Shown here: in pieces, positions 6,523-15,440 of the stretch
How the letters are laid out: every line of letters begins with the position of its first letter
Numbering within the stretch: position 1 is the stretch's first letter
Source: Candidatus Aminicenantota bacterium
GTDB lineage: Bacteria > Acidobacteriota > Aminicenantia > UBA2199
Length of the DNA: 50,803 nt
NCBI GenBank assembly: GCA_016934745.1
Contig: JAFGSF010000033.1
Span: forward strand, 1 to 50,803
Reading direction: 5' to 3'
Notes under the pieces: generated by a model
Seen by the model: only the letters and a program-made list of their open reading frames with translations
What the model was told of the DNA's origin: nothing
Database searches by the model: none
Translations under genes and position numbers: made by a program

Positions 6523-8054
6523 TGGGAAGAAAAAAACAGCTCCTGCCCGTCTTGTTGTTTATAATAGCCATGACCGTCCCATTGAGGGCCGAACACGTGT
6601 TGAGAGCAGGAAGCCCGCACGAACCCACGGGCATCGACCCCGCCCAAGCCTGGGACGACATATCGTCTTTTTACATCATCAATATTTTCGACACATTGGT
6701 GCATTTCAATCCGCAGACCAGGAAGATGGAACCATCCCTGGCCGTCAGCTGGAAAACCAGCCCGGACGGAAAAGCGTGGTCATTCCGCCTGCGCCGCGGC
6801 GTCCGCTTTCACGACGGCACGCCCCTGGACGCCGACGCCGTTGTATTCACTTTTTGGCGGCAGATGGACCCGTCCAACCCGAATCGCCAGCAGGATTTCC
6901 CCCTCTTCGCCGATATTTTCGCCTTATTAAAAACGGTCAAAAAAATAGACTCGTACCAGGTGCAATTCATTCTGAGCGAACCTTTCTTCCCTTTCCTGTC
7001 CACGTTAAGCGTCGAATGCGCCTCCATCGTTTCTCCGAACGCCGTGACAAAGACCGGAGCTGGTTTCGCTAACCAACCTGTGGGAACCGGGCCATTCAAG
7101 TTGAGTTCCTGGCAGAAAACAAAGCGCCTGGTCCTGATTGCCAATAGGGAATATTGGGGTGGACGGCCCCGACTGGATAAATACATCGATACCATCGAGC
7201 CCCGGGGCGAAGTATTGAACAACTATTTTCAGCAGGGAACACTGGACATTCTCCATTCTTATTCGATATCCAAAATGGTCAGCTATAAAAAACAAGGTTG
7301 GATCAAAATCATGGCCACACCCTACCTGTCGGTGTCTTTCATTGCCGTTAACGCCGCCAGGCCGCTGTTGAAGCACAGACGAGTGCGCCAGGCCCTGGGT
7401 TACGCATGGGACCCGAGGGCCATTAAATTGGTTTTCCAAAATTACGTGCTGCCAATCCATAGCCTGCTGCCCAAGGACCTGATAACCGGGAATCCAGCAA
7501 TAAAGCCAACCGGTTTTTCCCTAACCAAAGCCCAAGCATTGCTGAAAAAAGAGGCATTGGATGGCGAGATCGAATTGGAAATGCTGCTGCGAAAAGATGA
7601 CGTACTGCCCTATCAGTTGTTTTCCTTATATGCCCGAAACCTGAAACAGGTCGGCATCAAGTTGCGACTCACCCGCATGGATCCCCATGCATACTCGGCC
7701 CGGATTGCTCAGGGCGACTATGACCTGGCCTATTCAGGCTGGATCGCCGATTTTCCCGATCCCGACAGCATGATATTTCCACTGTTTTCCGAGCAATTGC
7801 AAAAAAACGGTTTTGCCAACATTGCCAGCGCCAGGCGCCGGGATCTTGAAGATCTATTGAAAGCGGCTCGCCGTGAACGTGACGTACAAAAACGACAAGC
7901 CCTGTACTTCAAAATTGATCGCATCGCCATTACCGACGGATTGGTCATTCCCATGTACCAGGAAAAACGGGTCATTATTTTCAATCAGAAGATCGGTGGT
8001 GTGAAGTCAGATCCGCTGGGGAAACTTTTCTTGATTGACCTTTTCCTGAAATGA
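6522..8054 (+). CDS. Second family-5 solute-binding protein, paralogue of the preceding gene
   Basis: 510 aa with a classical signal peptide (MGRKKQLLPVLLFIIAM, cleavage likely after LRA). SBP_bac_5 features are GIDPAQAWDD, LAVSWKTSPDGKAWSFRLRRGVRFHDGTPL, PVGTGPFKLSSWQ and SGWIADFPDPDSMIFPLF. The start at 6522 overlaps the upstream TAA (TAATG), and AAGGAG lies 8 nt before it, so the two are translationally coupled. It looks like a tandem duplication of the neighbour with clear divergence. It overlaps the downstream histidine kinase by four bases (ATGA). That suggests these proteins report ligand to the kinase rather than only serving uptake; this is inference. Confidence 0.9.
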   Translation: MGRKKQLLPVLLFIIAMTVPLRAEHVLRAGSPHEPTGIDPAQAWDDISSFYIINIFDTLVHFNPQTRKMEPSLAVSWKTSPDGKAWSFRLRRGVRFHDGTPLDADAVVFTFWRQMDPSNPNRQQDFPLFADIFALLKTVKKIDSYQVQFILSEPFFPFLSTLSVECASIVSPNAVTKTGAGFANQPVGTGPFKLSSWQKTKRLVLIANREYWGGRPRLDKYIDTIEPRGEVLNNYFQQGTLDILHSYSISKMVSYKKQGWIKIMATPYLSVSFIAVNAARPLLKHRRVRQALGYAWDPRAIKLVFQNYVLPIHSLLPKDLITGNPAIKPTGFSLTKAQALLKKEALDGEIELEMLLRKDDVLPYQLFSLYARNLKQVGIKLRLTRMDPHAYSARIAQGDYDLAYSGWIADFPDPDSMIFPLFSEQLQKNGFANIASARRRDLEDLLKAARRERDVQKRQALYFKIDRIAITDGLVIPMYQEKRVIIFNQKIGGVKSDPLGKLFLIDLFLK

Positions 8055-10165
8055 AAATCAAAACCAAGCTTCTCCTGTCCCTGATATTCATCGCCATTCT
8101 TTCGATGGCCATTTCCTTGAATTTTTCGATCATTTCCATTTCCAACCGCTACAAAAAAATGGCCCGGGAGGAAATTACCGCTGCCAAGAAAATGGCGGAA
8201 AGCATTTTCCTGGAGAATCTAGGTGACCTTGTACGCAAAGCGCTTTTCCTGTCTGAATTGAAGGAAATCATTGAAAGCACGGACAACCTGGATGACCTGG
8301 CCATGGCCTTGGAATTCAAAAATTTCTTTTTTTCCAATATCAACATCAAAATACTCGACCCCACGGAAAAAATCGTTCTCAGCCATGACAATTCTTCGAA
8401 AAGTTTCATTACAGAAAGCAACCTGGATCAAATCACTTTTTTAAACAAAAAAAGAGACCCGCTGATCCGGGAAGCCGGGATTTTTCTGGTCGGCAGCAAC
8501 CTTTGCATGGCCGCCATATCTCCGATCATCAACCCGGATACTTTCGTAATCAAGGGATTCCTGCTACTGGAAATTCCTTTCAATTTGGAATTCACCGGCC
8601 AAATCAAGGAAAAATCGAAAACCGATATTTTGGTCTATGGCCTGGACCATCCGATCACTTCCACCGTGACCGACAGCAACGGAGAAATGGTTTTCCCGCC
8701 GACAGCCACGGCCAATCCCAATGAAATGGTCCGATTCCAGCAGGGCGGCGACAGGTATCTGATCGATGCATTTGCAGTGGAAGATTATCGGAAGCAGAAG
8801 GTCGGAGAAATTTTTGTGGCCGTCAACATTGAAAATATTTTAGAAGCCAAGCAGGTCAGTATCGCCAGCCTGCTCACCTCATCGCTGCTGATCGGATTTT
8901 TCGTCATCCTGACCAGCATATTTCTGGGCCGAAGGCTGACGTCACCCATCGTCAAGCTGGCCCATGGCGTGGAAGCCATTGCCGGTGGCAATTACGACAT
9001 CCATATGACGCTCGAATCCAAAGACGAGATTGGCGAATTGGCTGCTGTCTTGAATAAAATGTCCGATTCGCTCAAAATCCAGCGCAACGAAATCAGGGAG
9101 CTGCAGCAATTTTTCGAAAAGATCATCGAACATTCGCCGTCCGCGATCATTATCGGCAACGAAAACGCCGAAGTGATCGCCATGAACCCGGCGGCCGAAA
9201 AACTCCTCGAACACCCCCTGGCCACGCTCAAGGAAAAACAATTTTTCAATATGCTGCCGGCATTCAAACCAATCAAGGAAGACTATTTTAAAGTGTTGCT
9301 GAGCGGCAAACCCTGTTTTTACAACAGTTTTTCAGTGCTCCAGGCCGACGGCAGTGAAAAAGTCCTGCACCTAACCCTTTACAAAATCCCCTTGCCCGGA
9401 GCGCCAGCCGAGGTGCTGCAAATAGAGGATATCAGCGAAAAATTCGAATTGGAAGAAAAACTGCTGCACGCCAAAAAACTTGGAACACTGGGAGAACTAC
9501 TCAGCCGCTTCACCCATGAATTCAATAACCTGATGACCAGTTTGCTGGGCCATATCAGCATGCTCAAAAAGGAAGTAGACGCGAGCCATCCCAATTTCAA
9601 ACGCACCCAGCGGATCGAAGATGTGGCCGTGCGCGCATTCAATTTAGGCAAGGACATTCTGGATTTTTCCAAAAAAGAAAAATTGAAAAAAGAGATCGTG
9701 AACGTGGCCGAAGCCGTCGAAACGGTGCTGAACCTGCTGGGGAAAACAGTGTTTAAAAGAATCGATGTTGAAACCGTTTTCGTGGACAGCACCTTGACGG
9801 TTCTCATCAACAAGGAAAAACTACTGCTGGCCTTATTCAATGTGTTGATCAATGCCAAAGACGCCATCTGGGCCGCCCAGCGCGAAAAAGGGCGGATTAG
9901 CATCACGGTGGACCGCATTTTTATTTCAAAAGAAGGAAAAAATCATATCCGCACCCAGATATCCGATAACGGCACCGGTATCGAAGCCAAGATCATCAGC
10001 AAGATTTTTGAACCCTATTTCACCACTAAGGGGGAAAAAGGGACCGGTCTGGGATTGACCACGGTGAAGGAGATCATCGAGGAGAGCGCCGGTTGGATTG
10101 AAATTGATGCAGAAAAAAGCGTTCGCACGACATTGACCATCTTTCTGCCCGAGTACGGCGCCTAG
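8051..10165 (+). CDS. Membrane sensor histidine kinase (sensor-HAMP-PAS-kinase)
   Basis: 704 aa. TM1 is at about 7-27. A large extracytoplasmic sensor of about 245 residues follows, possibly Cache-like. TM2 is near 273-295. A HAMP linker starts at RRLTSPIVKLAHGV, and a PAS domain covers about 355-475. The kinase core has the H-box RFTHEFNNLM with His489, the N-box NVLINAKDAI, the G1 box SDNGTGIE and the G2 box GTGLGLTTVKEI. There is no receiver domain in the protein and no response-regulator gene next to it, so its partner is unlinked. It starts inside the stop of the second solute-binding protein. Those two proteins are attractive candidates for periplasmic input partners. Confidence 0.93.
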   Translation: MKIKTKLLLSLIFIAILSMAISLNFSIISISNRYKKMAREEITAAKKMAESIFLENLGDLVRKALFLSELKEIIESTDNLDDLAMALEFKNFFFSNINIKILDPTEKIVLSHDNSSKSFITESNLDQITFLNKKRDPLIREAGIFLVGSNLCMAAISPIINPDTFVIKGFLLLEIPFNLEFTGQIKEKSKTDILVYGLDHPITSTVTDSNGEMVFPPTATANPNEMVRFQQGGDRYLIDAFAVEDYRKQKVGEIFVAVNIENILEAKQVSIASLLTSSLLIGFFVILTSIFLGRRLTSPIVKLAHGVEAIAGGNYDIHMTLESKDEIGELAAVLNKMSDSLKIQRNEIRELQQFFEKIIEHSPSAIIIGNENAEVIAMNPAAEKLLEHPLATLKEKQFFNMLPAFKPIKEDYFKVLLSGKPCFYNSFSVLQADGSEKVLHLTLYKIPLPGAPAEVLQIEDISEKFELEEKLLHAKKLGTLGELLSRFTHEFNNLMTSLLGHISMLKKEVDASHPNFKRTQRIEDVAVRAFNLGKDILDFSKKEKLKKEIVNVAEAVETVLNLLGKTVFKRIDVETVFVDSTLTVLINKEKLLLALFNVLINAKDAIWAAQREKGRISITVDRIFISKEGKNHIRTQISDNGTGIEAKIISKIFEPYFTTKGEKGTGLGLTTVKEIIEESAGWIEIDAEKSVRTTLTIFLPEYGA

Positions 10166-10195
10166 GCCGCACCGAGCTCGCAGCTGATAACAAAA

Positions 10196-10224
10196 TTGAC
10201 ATGGTGGGTAAAAAATATTAATAT
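10196..10224 (+). promoter_or_regulatory. Near-consensus promoter of the nrdR-hsp20-lon-thiL-pepA operon
   Basis: TTGACA (10196-10201), 17 bp, TAATAT (10219-10224). Expected transcription starts at about 10231, which is after ATG 10228 and just before an in-frame ATG at 10234. The real start of the first gene may therefore be 10234 with an almost leaderless mRNA. Confidence 0.65.
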
Positions 10225-10227
10225 GGC

Positions 10228-11259
10228 ATGAAAATGAAATTCTGGAAAATATCGCTCATCACCGTTCTGTCAGCCTTATTCGTCTATTTATTTTTAAAGC
10301 GCATCGATTTTCACGAGATAAAAAAAATATGGCTGGCCATTCCGCTTCTGTATCCGTTGCTTTTTCTTCTGCTGGCGCTCCCGCAATATTATGTCCGCGC
10401 CACTCGATGGGGAGTGCTGCTGAGCCCTTTCAAAAGAAAAATCGCCTTCAGCAGCCTGCTGAATTTCACCCTGATCGGATTCATGGTTTCCTACCTGCTG
10501 CCGGGCCGTTTGGGAGAAGTGGCCCGGCCGGTTATGCTGGCCGAAAAAGAAAAAATCAAAAAAAGCCAGGCCATCGCCACCATTATCAATGAACGCCTGT
10601 TCGATCTACTGGTCGTCCTGGTCATGCTGCTCTTTTATCTCGCCCTGGGCGTGGGAACACCGTCACCGATATTGTTCAAATTGAAAACTCTGGCTCTGCT
10701 GCTTTTGCCGGTGATCTTAATGATTTTTTTCGTGATCACCATGGCCAACACCAAGAAATTCCTGCCCAGAACCGAGCGACTCATTCACATCCTGGCCAAG
10801 GCATTGCCAGCCCGTTTTCGCGAAAAAATTGCCGCTTTTGCCATCCATTTCATCAAGGCCCTGAACCTGAACCTGGGCTGGGCCGGCATCCTTAAAATAT
10901 GCTGCTTGTCCTTGCTGCATTGGGGCATCATTCTTTTTTCTTACTGGCTGCTGATGCAGGGATTTTCCGGCGTAAGCCTGGATTTGCCTGCGACCATCCC
11001 GTTCCTGGCAGTCATTTTCATGGCCGCGGCCATTCCCACTCCGGGCATGGCCGGAAGCCTGGATTTAGCTTCAAAATACGCCCTGACCGGTTTGTTTGGC
11101 GTCGACGCGAAGACGGCGGTGGCCTTCACCATTTTTTTTCATTTTTTGCTATTGCTGATGCCGATCGCACTGGGTTTGCTCGCTTTCTGGCACGAAGGAC
11201 TCAATTTTAAAATTGTTGCTAATTTGAGTAAAAGAGATGAACTGTCCACAATGCGCTAA
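10228..11259 (+). CDS. YbhN/UPF0104 family flippase-like membrane protein
   Basis: 343 aa with about seven hydrophobic helices. It belongs to the lysylphosphatidylglycerol synthase transmembrane-region family (UPF0104, YbhN, AglD-like). The family signature is visible: RATRWGVLL after the second helix, YLLPGRLGEVARP around 93-105, INERLFDLLVV around 121-131 and the C-terminal IPTPGMAGSLD. Members sit in the inner membrane and are linked to lipid or lipid-linked substrate handling; no substrate can be assigned here. By the promoter position the second Met (10234) may be the true start. It overlaps nrdR by 23 bases. Confidence 0.85.
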   Translation: MKMKFWKISLITVLSALFVYLFLKRIDFHEIKKIWLAIPLLYPLLFLLLALPQYYVRATRWGVLLSPFKRKIAFSSLLNFTLIGFMVSYLLPGRLGEVARPVMLAEKEKIKKSQAIATIINERLFDLLVVLVMLLFYLALGVGTPSPILFKLKTLALLLLPVILMIFFVITMANTKKFLPRTERLIHILAKALPARFREKIAAFAIHFIKALNLNLGWAGILKICCLSLLHWGIILFSYWLLMQGFSGVSLDLPATIPFLAVIFMAAAIPTPGMAGSLDLASKYALTGLFGVDAKTAVAFTIFFHFLLLLMPIALGLLAFWHEGLNFKIVANLSKRDELSTMR

Positions 11260-11692
11260 AATCGCCGACAAGGTGATTGAAACCCGGGAAAGCAAGGATG
11301 GCCTTTACATCCGGCGCCGCCGTGAGTGTCTGAGCTGCGGCAAACGATTCACCACCTACGAAAAAATCGAGAATATCCCGCTGATGGTCGTGAAAAAGGA
11401 CGGCAGGCGCGAACCGTTCGATTTGGACAAGATCAGGAAGGGCCTGTACCGGGCCATGGAAAAACGCCCGGTGCAAACCAAGCAGATTGAACAGCTGGCC
11501 AGCCAGATCGAGGAATTTTTCTCCGGATCGGACCGCGAAGTGCATTCCGTTAAAATCGGGGAAATGATCATGGAAAAACTGAAATCAATGGATAAGGTGG
11601 CCTACGTCCGTTTTGCCTCTGTTTACTTGGAATTTAAAAGTTTGCAGGAGTTCCTGACCGAACTGCACAGCCTTTTAAAAAAGGAGGAGTGA
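11237..11692 (+). CDS. nrdR: Transcriptional repressor NrdR
   Basis: 151 aa, full length for the family. The N-terminal zinc ribbon uses Cys3, Cys6, Cys31 and Cys34 (MNCPQC and CLSCGKRF). The ATP-cone domain follows from about 49 (VVKKDGRREPFDLDKI) to about 139. NrdR senses dATP/ATP and represses ribonucleotide reductase genes at NrdR boxes. No reductase gene is in this window, so its targets lie elsewhere. The gene is embedded between a membrane protein and hsp20, overlapping the former by 23 nt. The stop is followed at once by the GTG of hsp20. Confidence 0.96.
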   Translation: MNCPQCAKIADKVIETRESKDGLYIRRRRECLSCGKRFTTYEKIENIPLMVVKKDGRREPFDLDKIRKGLYRAMEKRPVQTKQIEQLASQIEEFFSGSDREVHSVKIGEMIMEKLKSMDKVAYVRFASVYLEFKSLQEFLTELHSLLKKEE

Positions 11693-12094
11693 GTGGCAAA
11701 GAGAAATTATCCTTTTTTTGAAATTGAGATCAGTAAAAATTTTCCGTCGGGCATCAGCACTCACATTGACTGGAAGCCCAACACCAATATCCTGGAGACC
11801 CAGGATTCCCTGATCATTGAAATGGAGCTTCCCGGCGTCGATAAAGATGATGTCAGCATCACCCTGCTCAACAACCAGGAACTGATCTTCAAGGGCGTTA
11901 AAAAACAGCCTCGGCTGGACCAGGCCCTCGTGACCTATTACTTGTTTGAAAGGGAGTTCGGGACATTTTACAAGAAAATTGTCATCGATTTTCCACTGGA
12001 CACCAGCAAAATAAAGTCCCACATGGAAAATGGCATTCTGTACATCGAGATCAGCAAAAAAATCATGGCTGAAGTCTCGGTGAAAATCAAATGA
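11693..12094 (+). CDS. Small heat shock protein (Hsp20 / alpha-crystallin family)
   Basis: 133 aa. An alpha-crystallin domain spans about 28-130, with LIIEMELPGVDKDDVSITL, an internal FEREFGTFYKKI segment and the final MENGILYIEISK strand. The domain carries the usual GxLxI-type features of an ATP-independent holdase. Translation starts at GTG 11693 with a strong AGGAGG just upstream, abutting the nrdR stop. It stands 11 nt before lon, so a holdase and a protease are made from the same message. No IxI tail is present after the domain. Confidence 0.93.
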   Translation: MAKRNYPFFEIEISKNFPSGISTHIDWKPNTNILETQDSLIIEMELPGVDKDDVSITLLNNQELIFKGVKKQPRLDQALVTYYLFEREFGTFYKKIVIDFPLDTSKIKSHMENGILYIEISKKIMAEVSVKIK

Positions 12095-12105
12095 CGAGGT
12101 AACCC

Positions 12106-14490
12106 ATGGCCGAAGAACAAAAAAATATTCCCGCCAAGCAGGAACAGGAAGAAAAACTGGAAAAGATAAAAATTCCGGAAACCCTGCCGGTCTTGGTTCT
12201 GCGCGACATCGTGGTCTTCCCTTACATGATCGTCCCGCTTTATGTCGGCCGAAGCAAATCCAAAAAAGCCGTGGACTCCTCCCTGAATTCCGATCGCCTG
12301 ATCCTGTTGCTTACCCAAAAAGACATGAACGTCGAGGAACCGACTGAAGACCAACTGTATCAATTCGGAACCGTGGCCCTGATCGTCCGCATGCTCAAGC
12401 TTCCCGACGGACGCATGCGGGTTCTGGTCCAGGGCATATCCAGAGTCAAGGTACGGCACCTGATCGACGACGGCAAGATCATGCAGGCCGAAATCGTGCC
12501 GTTGGAAGATGACGAGCCGACCATCCTGACGCTGGAAGACAAGGCCATGATAAAAAACGTTCGCCAAAAATTCGAACAAGCCGGCAAGCTGGGAAAATCG
12601 ATTTCCAACGAAATCCTGATCATTGCCGAAAACATCGAAGAACCGGGAAAGCTGGCGGACATCATCGCCGCCAACCTGGAATTGAAAATCCCGGATTCGC
12701 AGCGCATCCTGGAAGAAGCGAATTCGATGAAACGCCTGGGCAAGGTGCATGAATTCTTGAATTATGAAATCGAGATGCTCAGCATTCAAAACCAGATCAA
12801 TGTCAAGGCTCAGGGCGAGATGGACAAGAACCAGAAAGAATATTTCTTGCGCCAGCAATTAAAAGCCATTAAGAAGGAGCTTGGCGAGGAAGGCGAAAAT
12901 GCCGATGAAATCAACGGCTACCTGAAAAAGCTGGAAGCAGCCAAGATGCCCGAAGCCGCACGCAAGGAAACTGAAAAAAACATCGAGCGCCTGAAAAAAA
13001 TGCATCCGGAATCGGCTGAAAGTTCGGTGATCCGGACCTATCTGGACTGGATGTTCGAACTGCCCTGGGGGATTTCCAGCAAAGACAACATGAACCTGAA
13101 ACGGGCCAAAGCCATCTTGAACCATGACCATTTCGGCCTTGATAAAGTCAAGGAAAGGATCCTCGAATATCTGAGCGTCAGGAAGTTGAGCACCAAAACC
13201 CATGGGCCGATTCTGTGCTTTGTCGGCCCGCCCGGTGTGGGCAAAACGTCCCTGGGTAAATCCATCGCCCGAGCCTTGAATAAAAAATTCGTGCGTATTT
13301 CACTGGGCGGAGTTCACGATGAGGCCGAAATTCGCGGTCACCGCCGCACCTACGTCGGGGCCCTACCGGGCAAAATAATCCAGGAATTGAAAAATGCCGG
13401 CTCGGACAACCCGGTGTTCATGATGGACGAAGTGGACAAGATCGGCATGGATTTCCGTGGCGACCCATCTTCGGCCCTGCTGGAAGTTTTGGATCCGGAA
13501 CAAAACAACACTTTCACCGACCATTATTTGGGCGTACCGTATGACCTCTCCAAGGTGTTGTTCATTACCACGGCCAACCTGATCGAGCCGATCCAACCGG
13601 CATTTCGCGACCGCATGGAAGTTATCGAGATCCACGGCTACACCGAAGAGGAAAAAATCGAAATCGCCCGCCGCCACCTGATCCCGCGTCAGATTGAAGC
13701 CAACGGCTTAAGCTCACATTGGATCGATTTTACCCCCGGAGCCCTGAAAAACATCATCGCCCTCTATACCCGGGAAGCGGGTGTGCGCAACCTGGAAAGG
13801 GAAATCGGCGCCATCTGCCGCAAGGTGGCTCACAAGATCGCCCTGGGCGAGAAGAAGCTTTATAAAATCACCATCCGCAACCTGGAAAAATATGCCGGAG
13901 TACCCAAACTGTTCCGCGACCAGTTGTTGGAAGAAAACACGATCGGCGTCGCTACCGGCATGGCCTGGACCCCATACGGGGGTGACATTCTTTTCATCGA
14001 GGTCAAACTGATTCCCGGCAAGGGAACGCTGATTCTGACCGGTTCCCTGGGTGACGTCATGAAGGAGTCGGCCAGCGCCGCCCTGAGTTTGATCAAAGCC
14101 CTGGCCAGCCAGCTACAGCTGGCGCCTGAATTATTTGAAAAGCAGGACATTCACATCCATATTCCCGAAGGCGGCATTCCCAAAGACGGCCCTTCGGCCG
14201 GCATTACACTGGCCACTGCCTTGATATCGGCTTTTACCGGCATCGCGGTAAACCGTGAAATCGCCATGACCGGAGAAATCACCCTGCGCGGCAAGGTATT
14301 GCCGGTCGGCGGCATCAAGGAAAAAGTGTTGGCGGCTCGCCGCGCCGGAATCCGCACCATCATCATGCCCGAGAAAAATAAAAAAGACCTGAGTGAATTG
14401 AAGGACGGGCTCATCCATGCCATGAACTTCATATTCGTCTCCGATTTCAAGGATGCCGTGAACGCGGCGCTAAGTAAAAAAATATTTTAA
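12106..14490 (+). CDS. lon: ATP-dependent protease Lon, copy 1
   Basis: 794 aa, full-length LonA. The N-terminal substrate-binding domain (about 25-215) opens with LPVLVLRDIVVFPYMIVP. A coiled-coil linker follows, then the AAA+ module with Walker A GPPGVGKT at 374-381 and Walker B FMMDEVDKIG. The protease domain has Ser697 in PKDGPSAG and Lys740 in GGIKEKVLAA, spaced by 43 as in E. coli Ser679/Lys722. It degrades misfolded and regulatory proteins in the cytoplasm. A second lon lies at 26125. This copy follows hsp20 and overlaps thiL by one base (TAATG), so stress-type regulation with hsp20 is plausible. Confidence 0.97.
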   Translation: MAEEQKNIPAKQEQEEKLEKIKIPETLPVLVLRDIVVFPYMIVPLYVGRSKSKKAVDSSLNSDRLILLLTQKDMNVEEPTEDQLYQFGTVALIVRMLKLPDGRMRVLVQGISRVKVRHLIDDGKIMQAEIVPLEDDEPTILTLEDKAMIKNVRQKFEQAGKLGKSISNEILIIAENIEEPGKLADIIAANLELKIPDSQRILEEANSMKRLGKVHEFLNYEIEMLSIQNQINVKAQGEMDKNQKEYFLRQQLKAIKKELGEEGENADEINGYLKKLEAAKMPEAARKETEKNIERLKKMHPESAESSVIRTYLDWMFELPWGISSKDNMNLKRAKAILNHDHFGLDKVKERILEYLSVRKLSTKTHGPILCFVGPPGVGKTSLGKSIARALNKKFVRISLGGVHDEAEIRGHRRTYVGALPGKIIQELKNAGSDNPVFMMDEVDKIGMDFRGDPSSALLEVLDPEQNNTFTDHYLGVPYDLSKVLFITTANLIEPIQPAFRDRMEVIEIHGYTEEEKIEIARRHLIPRQIEANGLSSHWIDFTPGALKNIIALYTREAGVRNLEREIGAICRKVAHKIALGEKKLYKITIRNLEKYAGVPKLFRDQLLEENTIGVATGMAWTPYGGDILFIEVKLIPGKGTLILTGSLGDVMKESASAALSLIKALASQLQLAPELFEKQDIHIHIPEGGIPKDGPSAGITLATALISAFTGIAVNREIAMTGEITLRGKVLPVGGIKEKVLAARRAGIRTIIMPEKNKKDLSELKDGLIHAMNFIFVSDFKDAVNAALSKKIF

Positions 14491-15440
14491 TGGACGAACT
14501 GGAATTTGTCGCCGCCCTGAAAAAAAAATTTCCGTTCAGCCACGGATTGGGAATCGGTGACGACGCGTCGGTGGTTCGCTCCGGCAAGCGCTTTCAGCTA
14601 GTCAGCAGTGATATGCTGATCGAAGATGTTCATTTCCGGCTGAGCGATGTCTCGCAGCAGCAACTGGCCCAGAAAGCCCTGGCGGCGAATATTTCCGATA
14701 TTGCCGCCATGGGCGGACGAGCCCAGTACTTTTATCTGAACCTCGGCTTTCCCGGACGCTTATCCGCTGCCGACCTGCGCCTTTTCTTCACCGGCTTGAA
14801 GCGAGGCTGCCGAAAATGGAATGTCGAATTGGCCGGCGGCGACTACTCACGTTCGGAAAAAATGTTCATCGCCATCGCCATTGTCGGCCAGAGTCAAAAA
14901 CCGATCCTGCGCCGAGGCGCCCGGCCGGGAGATTGGATCGCCGTCACCGGCCCGGTCGGTGAATCGGCACTGGGGCTGCAGATGCTTTTGCAGGGTGAAA
15001 CGACCTCACCCTTCATCCGCAAGCACAAGCAGGTCATTCCTCAATGCCAAAAAGGCCTGGTCCTGGCCGGATTCGTCAATGCCATGATTGACATCTCCGA
15101 CGGTCTGCTGCTCGATCTTTCCCGAATGCTCAAAGCTTCCGGGACCGGGGCCGAGATCGACTATGAGAAAATTCCGGTCTCACCGACCTTCAAGAAAGTG
15201 TGCCGGCAATACCATTTATCCGAAAAAGACCTTGTCCTGGCCGGCGGTGAAGACTACCAACTGCTGTTTGCGGTGTCGCCCCGCAAGGAAATTCTCCTGC
15301 AAAAAACGAAAATTGCCTATCGCATCATCGGCAGAATGACCGCCCAACAATCATTGCGGGTCCGGGAAAATGGACGGCCAATCCGTATTCCGCGCCTGGG
15401 ATTCGACCATTTTCACGAAAACAAGGCGGAGAGAACATGA
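14490..15440 (+). CDS. thiL: Thiamine-monophosphate kinase
   Basis: 316 aa. ThiL phosphorylates thiamine monophosphate to thiamine diphosphate with ATP, the last step of the pathway. Conserved Mg/ATP sites are visible: GIGDDASVV (21-29), DMLIEDVHF, NISDIAAMGG, AGGDYSRSEKM, IDISDGLLLDL and GGEDYQLLF. Start and stop overlap its neighbours (TAATG with lon, ATGA with pepA), so it is translationally coupled to proteolysis genes rather than to thiamine genes. thiC lies at the far right of the window. No riboswitch is seen here. Confidence 0.95.
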   Translation: MDELEFVAALKKKFPFSHGLGIGDDASVVRSGKRFQLVSSDMLIEDVHFRLSDVSQQQLAQKALAANISDIAAMGGRAQYFYLNLGFPGRLSAADLRLFFTGLKRGCRKWNVELAGGDYSRSEKMFIAIAIVGQSQKPILRRGARPGDWIAVTGPVGESALGLQMLLQGETTSPFIRKHKQVIPQCQKGLVLAGFVNAMIDISDGLLLDLSRMLKASGTGAEIDYEKIPVSPTFKKVCRQYHLSEKDLVLAGGEDYQLLFAVSPRKEILLQKTKIAYRIIGRMTAQQSLRVRENGRPIRIPRLGFDHFHENKAERT

